Assembly: GCF_022458985.1 (NCBI RefSeq)
Contig: NC_061786.1
Location: forward strand, 6,538,001-6,602,000
Reading direction: 5' to 3'
Origin: Mugil cephalus
Lineage: Eukaryota > Chordata > Actinopteri > Mugiliformes > Mugilidae
DNA length: 64,000 nucleotides
The translations under genes and the position numbers were made by a program. Below, in pieces: positions 38,958 to 47,308 of the stretch; positions within the stretch are counted from its first letter, which is position 1, and each line of letters starts with the position of its first letter. The notes below the pieces were generated by a model. It saw nothing but the letters and a program-made list of their open reading frames with translations. It did not search any database and was not told the DNA's origin.

Positions 38958-41900
38958 TGTACCCTGTCTACATACAACAGGATGCACAGACATACACTCA
39001 AAATATATACTGTACACTAATCCGGGGTCCTCTACACACCTGTCCCAGATCGTGTGAAGTAATCTGTGGTTGCATGCAGACAGACTGAGCAGAGACACAT
39101 TCACTAAAGCTCGGATTAGACACACTCGTTTGACACGCGTATACCGTACAAACGCATGCAAACTCTAAAGCCCTGCTAACACAGTAGGGGTTATCGCTAG
39201 TCCCGCAATATATTTAGAGCAGGCTAATCACGGTGTCATGTTTCCTGTGGTCAGAAACATCATAGTGTTGGCAGGGATGAAAGGACGTTTCATAATCAAA
39301 TCATGCAGAGTGGTTTTGGCACTGGAAGCAGATAGCGGTGAAATATTAACAAAAACGGTCACTATAACTGAAGCACAGACACACGCTGTCATGTGATGAC
39401 GGTTGAAAATGTGAAAAACAACATCATTCAATGCAGATCCACTGAAGTTAAGGTTATTTACTTATGACTTAGGCAGGAGTTGTTTAGATACATTAAAGAG
39501 ATGCTAGTGCAGGTCACTGAGGCTTTACACTGAGCCCAGGGTTGCTACATGATGTCCTGAGCTCCCATTAAAGAAGAGTCACTTTCTCTTTTGAAACACT
39601 ACTGAAATTCTTCCACATGCCCATTAACTGTGCTGGTCGTACCCATAATTAAGTGAGCAGACGTTGGGCCATAAAAAGGGTAATATTTGGAGCCTTAAAA
39701 TGCACTTCAAAGGATATTGTTGTTCACATCGACTGTAAATGCAGAAAAATTTGCTCTTGTCGAGAGAACAACCTGGCAGGACTTTGAAGCTGAACTTTCA
39801 AAAGATCCGTTTCTTTCTTAATCATTTGTTTTGGCTTGTTTTGAGATTTTCAGCAGTTATGTCAATGCAGACCCTGCCCTCCACAGGGAAAAACTATTCA
39901 CTAAGGCTACACTTCAGATTCTGCTTACTTTTTAACACGTTACTGCTGCTATGTTCACTTCCAGATTTCCCAAAATACGGTGTGCACCAAGGTCATAATG
40001 AAAGAACGTGTGTGTGTTAAATGCACATTAACAAAATGTATGTCATTAAATATAATTTGCGTTAACTTAATTACAGCAAGTTAGCTGTAAGACAGCTTTA
40101 CTGTACTGTTGTAATTGTGATATTGTATTTTTAAGCCTGGCCAGGGACGAAGATTAGCAAATTAGGTCTTATATACATCACATTTTCCCTGTTGTCTGTT
40201 TCAATGTTGTATGTATGGCCCCTGTTAGATATAACAATAAATAAAATAAATAAATAGTTATGTAACGGCTTTTAATCTTTGGTACAGTAGGCTAGGTTTT
40301 GTTGTTCGTAAGCTTAATCTACTCAAGTTTTAGAGCTCTGTAATTACAGCATGTTGTCCCCTCTGCCCCACGTATCTGCAAGGTACCGGCTCCAACTAGT
40401 AAAAGTGACGTAGATCATAAACCCATCCGGCTCCACTGTAAACCAGTGCCTGCTTCATCCTCCTTTACAATCAATCTGTGGCTCTCGTTTTTTTCTTAAT
40501 GCTGCACATTGTCTTGCGTTTCTTCCGTTTCCAATGCGTCTCCTCAGATTGTAATGTGTTGAGATCTCAGGGCCACTAGACACACGGGTTAAGCACGGTA
40601 CACGGCGCCGTGCAGAGATGAGTGAGAGCTAAACGGTGTCTTGTGATCCTTTGGATCTGGGATTCTCCAAACTGGAGCGTAAACACATGTTGACACGTAC
40701 ATCAGAAAACTTTTTGTCGTTTAACTCTGTACCACACATCGTCCTCACAGAAACCCTTGCTTCGTCTTTTGAACAGGCTTCAAGTTTGATTGAACAGCTT
40801 GCCTAGAATCGTGACACATGTGAAGGTTATTTTAATAATAACATTTATAAATACCATTTCAGTATAATATATTGCACACAATATACTCCACCACACATTC
40901 TGTTTGTGTACGGGGCAAATAAAACAATCTACCATTATGATATCCAGGATACTCCAAGCCAAAGGGTCAATAAATAGCAGTAGTTTGCATTTTATTTGTG
41001 TACCTGAAAGATGCACGGACTTTAAGTGTCTGCCATTTAAAGGGGATTTAATGAGCTAATTCCCAGCTCTTTGTTTGCTTGTTTATTGTGAAAGTGAAAT
41101 AAGCCACGAGAAAATAGTTATCTTTGTGTTTAGAAACCCAATCTGCTGTTTACTCTCACTGCAGACGTCAAATATGGCCACAACAGGTTAGGTCCTCTAT
41201 AGATAGCCCTGGCTATATAGGTCAAAAGCAGACCAAAACTCACAAATAGGCCAAAATAAAGAAGATACACATGGATGGCTCTTTCAGATTCTTCTACACC
41301 AAACTAACTATGAGCGTGTTCATCTTTATTGCATGTGCACGGGACGGCGCTTAAGACGTTAAACCATAACAGATTTAAAGTACGGGATGATCAATGCGCT
41401 CATTAGTACGGACTCTCTGTGTTCTCTGAGTCGTATCTCTAAGTCCTTATGTTAATTTGAGTTTTTAAGGTCAACTTCTTTCTGCTTGTTAGTGAGCACC
41501 AGCACAGACACAGAGAGAGGGAGAGATTGAGTTGTGGTTCTTAAAATGCCTCCGGTGCTGAATGGAGTGACTCCTGCTATTTTTGGCATTACAGGCGAAA
41601 AAGAGACAGTCAGAGAGAAGAAGTGAGCCGTAGAAAACATGGATGGTCATGTTATTAATTGCTCAGTGGCATTTCAACACACGGTGTCACTTTTAGAGGG
41701 GTGGGGGGAGGAGGATGGCACGGTGACAACTTGCTCCCCGTGTCACAGCAGAATATTAAAGTACAGTAAACTCAAACCAGGTCTTTTCTAACGCACAGAG
41801 CCTCCCGCTGTAACGTTAATTTAATCAACTGAGTTGATAAAAGTGTCTCAGTGAAAGGAAACCAAACTCACACTAATGTTTAAGTGAAAGGCACACACTT

Positions 41901-44900
41901 CATGCTATTTTTCTTCCGTGTATCACACATTATTGCGTATAAAGCGTTTAAAAATAACTCTCACTAAAGTCAAACTACTTTCTGTCTCACTCACCCATTG
42001 TTTGCTTGTCCTGCTTTTGACCTTCTTCTTCGGCTTCCTGCGTTTACTCTGTTTGAGGATTTTAGTCAGAACCACCAGTCGCTCGAACACAAGCCCCAGA
42101 AAGCGTCTCATTGGGAAACCATGGCCCGGAGGCACAGGCGGCGGCGCGCCGACGCACGAGTCTCCGAGCGCATGTGCGTCCGACCCGGAGAAAGAAACGC
42201 GGAGGGATAATTAACGGTGTCACACAGAGAAAGTGGTGCCTTTGTAGGTGACAGTGGGTTTGAAATATGCGAGTGGGTGTGCGTGAGCCCGGGCAGGGAA
42301 TATAGGAGAGTGTCTCATCGGGGGGGAGGGGGGGGGGTCGGCTTTCAGTAAATGTGAGGAGAGGGAGAGGGGGTGAGATAAGAAAGAGAATGGGGACGCT
42401 TTTTGTGCCCCCGTTCCCCATGTCCCCTTTTTTCGTTGGTAGAAGCAGACGATCTGATGTTGTTTTTTATCTATTTGATATGGTCCTCCGATATGCGTGA
42501 CGCGTGAAGCTGTTGGGAGGGTTTTATTCATCGAGGCCGGGTTAAGGTCAGGGTGCTGTAGGCGTTTACACTGTAAAAGTTTAGTATTTCATGATCCAGT
42601 TTAAAAAACTTTAAATTATTAGTTAGTTAAGACGCTGATTTCTTCATATTTCAAGCGGTGACGTACACTCCAATGTATTTCTAAATATTAATATAGGAGT
42701 ATAATCATTTATTTACACCGGAGATGCAAATACATTGGATTGGAAATGATCTGAAATGGGAACAAAACTGTGCTGCGGGACAAACTGCTGCTGTTAGCGA
42801 GGCAGAAAAATGACTGCAAATAAAATCAATGCCAGATTTATTCTTGTTGTTTGTTTGCACACTAATAAATCTGCCTTATCTGCTCTGCTGATCCAGCAGC
42901 TCCACTATTATTCTAATTAAACGGATCTGTTCCGTGCTCATCTAGGATCAACTCTTCCAACACTTCCTTCTGAGTTCTCAGAAATAGGAGCGTGTTTTTC
43001 AGTCAAAAGAAGCTTTGTGAGCACCAAACTAACACGTAACCATCAATCACAAGATTATCCACCAAAATAGTCGTTTCGCTCGGCTCACTCCTTGATAACT
43101 TCCAGCATGTGACAACTGTATAGTCCTAAAAAAAAGTCCCAGACGTTACGTTGCCAGACTTTTTTTTATAGCTCTGAGTGCAGCAGAGCTGGAGCCGGTC
43201 AGGTCAGGACCGGGGTCAGGACTGACAGCTTCACTTAGAAAATCTTCAGCAACACAATCCTTAAACACAGGGTGTTTGTTACTTTGTTCAAGTGTACTCC
43301 CGGTGTTACTCTAAAACTGATCACCTATAAAACACTGAATGCAACAGTCATGATTACAGTAATTCTCACGCCTGATATAACTGCATTGCTGGAAACAGTT
43401 ACGTGGAATTCTTCCTCTGGTCTTTAATTGCGTCACTTTTGACAGACAAAAAAATGCTTTCAAGCGACAAGTGACAAGGAAAAAGCTTGAGCAAGAGACC
43501 CCGGCTGAGACGGGGTCTGCCAGACAGAGATAGAAATAGAGGGAGAAGGGAGGAGAGATACATACACACATACATTCACACATACGTACATATATGCATA
43601 CAACTGGATAAAGCATGCAAGCAGCATACCGCATACAACTGGTATAAATGATGCAAGTCACATGGTAGATTTATAATGAATAAAAAGAATGGATGGATGG
43701 AGGCTTGTCAAAAGTAGCATGTTTACAACACGTTAAGGGAAAACTTTTAACAAATTATTAACACGTGCATGAGCTGCTATTATGACCTCAGATGGCAGTT
43801 TGGGAAATAAGCAGATAATTTAACCCTTTGGAGGGCAGTAATATCAAAAGCCCTCAAAATCCCAAAAGAAGCTGATGCCTGCAAGCAGAGAAAAACAAAG
43901 TTCTCTGCATTTACTGTCAATAGGAACTGAACAGGGAGTCAAGACATGGATAAGCGCACAAAATCCCAAAACACAAACCTGAGAAATATCCCTTTAAGGT
44001 CCTTTTTTTAAACAGACGTCAGAAAGAGTGAATAATTAGAACAGTTGTTCATTAACTGTGGAAATCATGTGGTTAATTAAACAGTAAACACTGTGTGTAT
44101 ACAGCGTCTGAACTGTTTGGACTGTGGTGTGGAGTGAGGCTGTCCAGCAGCAGCAGCGGTAAAAGCTGGGGGGCAGAGATTAGAGAGGCTCCACTGATAC
44201 GCTGCAGCACGACTGCTCTGTCCCACACGAAAAGAACACAGAAGGTGCATTGGCAGAAGAGCTGTGCCCCCCCCCCCCCTCCTCTCTCTCTCTCTCTGTC
44301 ACACATACACAAGGTCACATGTTGGCTGCATGTGCTTCACATACACACACTAACACCCCGTGTCTCCACCACATCTATTAGAGCGGGCAGAAAATCGGCG
44401 GCCGGTTCAGAGGAGCGGGGGCGTCTCTGCTGACTGAAGTGATCAGCACAGCATCGCCGGCGCGGCATCTCGTTCACAAACACGCCGTCATAAATCACAG
44501 ATGAGCCGTCGCGCGGGGTCTGATCGATATTTAGGCCCCGCAATCCTCTGCAGCTGCTTCGTGGAGACCAAACTATCATAACCATTTAGTTTTGCAACAT
44601 CAGCCAGATTATGTTAATCCAGACAAAGTGATGAAAGTTATATTCAGCTCATTTAAAGTGGCGAGTGCCAGTCATCATAAGTCAGAGAAGAAGCAGCTAC
44701 GTGACAGAAGTATCTGTGACTGTCAACAAATGTTCTTCTAAGTTCTTTTAACAAACAGTACTGTACTTCCAGCTACTACACAAGACAAAACCACATAACA
44801 GATAATCAGACTCTGCCAAGTTCTAGTGGAATAATAATATTGTGGAGCCTGTTGTCCTTGTGAGGCCGTTTTCATTTAAGACTTGGTTTGAGAACAAAGG

Positions 44901-47255
44901 TTATAATTAGGTTATGGTTAGGGTCAGACACTTGGTTGAGATGGTTAGGGGCTAGTGAATGCATCATTATGAGCATATTATGTGCATTTTTATATGCTCA
45001 TCATTTAGAGTTACGGACCGGAGCAGTAACTTTGTGCAGTCTCATCTGGTTACCTGTCAGCTCCACCTATCCAGTCAAAAAAGTTGGTCCGTAAGTGAAA
45101 TTCAGATGTTTTTTTTAAACTGATGGGTTCACTGTGTTCCCCTGCTTCCCGTCTTAGCTGCGCTAAAAGGGTTTGCATGGAGAGTCTGTGTTTATCACGG
45201 TAGAATACCGCTATTAAAAGTCAATCTGATTGTGGAAGAGCACAATCAAGTATTGTTAGCAGCGATCATTTGCTAACAACGCTGGATAATTTGAGAGGCC
45301 CTTAGAAGTGACTCTCATTAATACACAGGATAAGATGTTACAATCCCTTGTGTCATGATCTGAGGCAAAACTCATTTAGAAGCCTAGTCCAACTTAAAAA
45401 CTGACCAGCAGTCAGCTACCAACTAGCAACCAATAAGAGGACACCAGCTAACTAATCTAGCCAACAGCAGCTGCTAAGAAGTGATGGGACATGGGACATG
45501 CAACTACACTTCAACCAACACTTCTCCCCTCTGCACAGATCAGAATTAAAACACTAGAAGACACCAGCTAAGTAGCCTAGTCAACATCAGCGGGCAGTAT
45601 GCAGCACATCGTTGGGTTTTCAAGCGGGCGCCTCCCTTCACCGACGTTTCGTTGAGTTAGGCCCACGACATCTAAAGAAGGTTTAACAGTGAGTTCCAGC
45701 GTCCTGGATTCACCCCCCTCAATGCAGCCACCACGCAACCGTGTGACTTTCAACCAAGAGATTAGCTTAGCCCCACTACTAACTACTAAAACCACTTAAC
45801 TATTCAGCTAGCCTTACCTTCAGCATGCTCCCCAGCTAGCGCGTCTCCTCCTTATCCACAGCCGCTCACTCACTCGCTCCACTGCCAGGGACACGTTGTT
45901 TACTGCGACCCTCTGTTCTTTCCCGCGATTCTTTCCCCTGATAATTTGAGAGGCCCTTAGAAGTGAAACTCTCACTGCTCTTGACCTTTTCTCGGGATTC
46001 ATTTTCCTTTTCTGCTTTCAAAAAGTGAGAGGACGGCAAACTCCTCTACGCTTCACAACTCCATTTTGTCTAATTTTGCAAAACAGAAATTGCTGGTTTC
46101 TCTAGGCAACAACTTTATGCGATGAAAGATTTTCAAAAATGCATTCAATTTATATGTCTCGGTATGTGAAGACCCTAAACCGAGACCTGTTGGCTTTTTC
46201 TCATTTCTCTGCAACCAAGTAAATAACCATACATCTGAATGAGACAACAATACGTAGAGTAAACCAGACCTTTAGTGACTACCCTGTGACAGCGGTGTCC
46301 ACTACTGCAGATATGTCTGCGTTGTGTAACCACAGCAAAATTAATATTGGTAGCTGGGATGGTGACATTTGTGTGGATGTGGATTATGTAACAAATGTGG
46401 TTAGATGGTGTTTGGGCTGCTTTACTTTTAAATTTTGAATGATGGCGGACTGTGTTGGGATCTGGGGATGTATTGTGCTTATACATGCTCTACCAACCAT
46501 TCAAGGAGAGGAGACCCTCTGGGAGAGAAAGGATTTTCAGTCTGTGCCATTTGTCTCAGCGAGGTTTTTTTTTTTTTTTCGTCCTGTCCTGCCCATTGTC
46601 TTAGTTCTTCCTATTCACTTCGCTGCATTTCCTACAATTGCTTCAGCTCTCGGTGTACACCCAGACCCTTACTGGTCTTAAGACCTAAATGAATTCAGGA
46701 AGATGAGCTAAGAGCAGATGGTGGCAGCGGCCTACGTGGTGTAACTTGAATTTTTCTGACATTTTAGACAAAGATCTGCTCACCAGTTAAAGATGAATCA
46801 TGGCAGGATAAATCAGCTAATGTGCGTATGTGAGGGGAAGGCATAACTACCTTTAAATACCACTCATGAGGACATTGTTTTAGGCAGCCCATCGACTAAA
46901 ATTACAGTACACAGAGGACACAATAGTCCCAACATCCTGTGTCTCCAGTGAAGCAACTTCAAGTAGCATCTGCTAATAGACTGTAAGAATTTACAAGTAT
47001 AAATATAGAGTCAGAATCTGTATGTAGTGGCACTCACTGAGGACAGTCTTGGTAGTAAGTCAACGCCGACAACTAAAACAAAGTCTTAACGGAGTAAATA
47101 AATGCAAGGGGGCAACGGCTGTCGTGTTATGAATGAGAATTATGGATGAAAACAAGCACGACTGGAAAGAAATACATCTGTGTGAGTGCAGTGGACCACA
47201 GTGACAGCTGAAGGTGATTTGCGTTCCAGACACCCGAAGCCCTGCAGCCCACACC

Positions 47256-47308
<53 letters not shown>

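Noticed and set aside
38712..39161. Minus-strand ORF of 149 codons
   Set aside because: Built on a CT/CA microsatellite inside a ppp1r13b intron, with no domain and no phase-matching splice sites.
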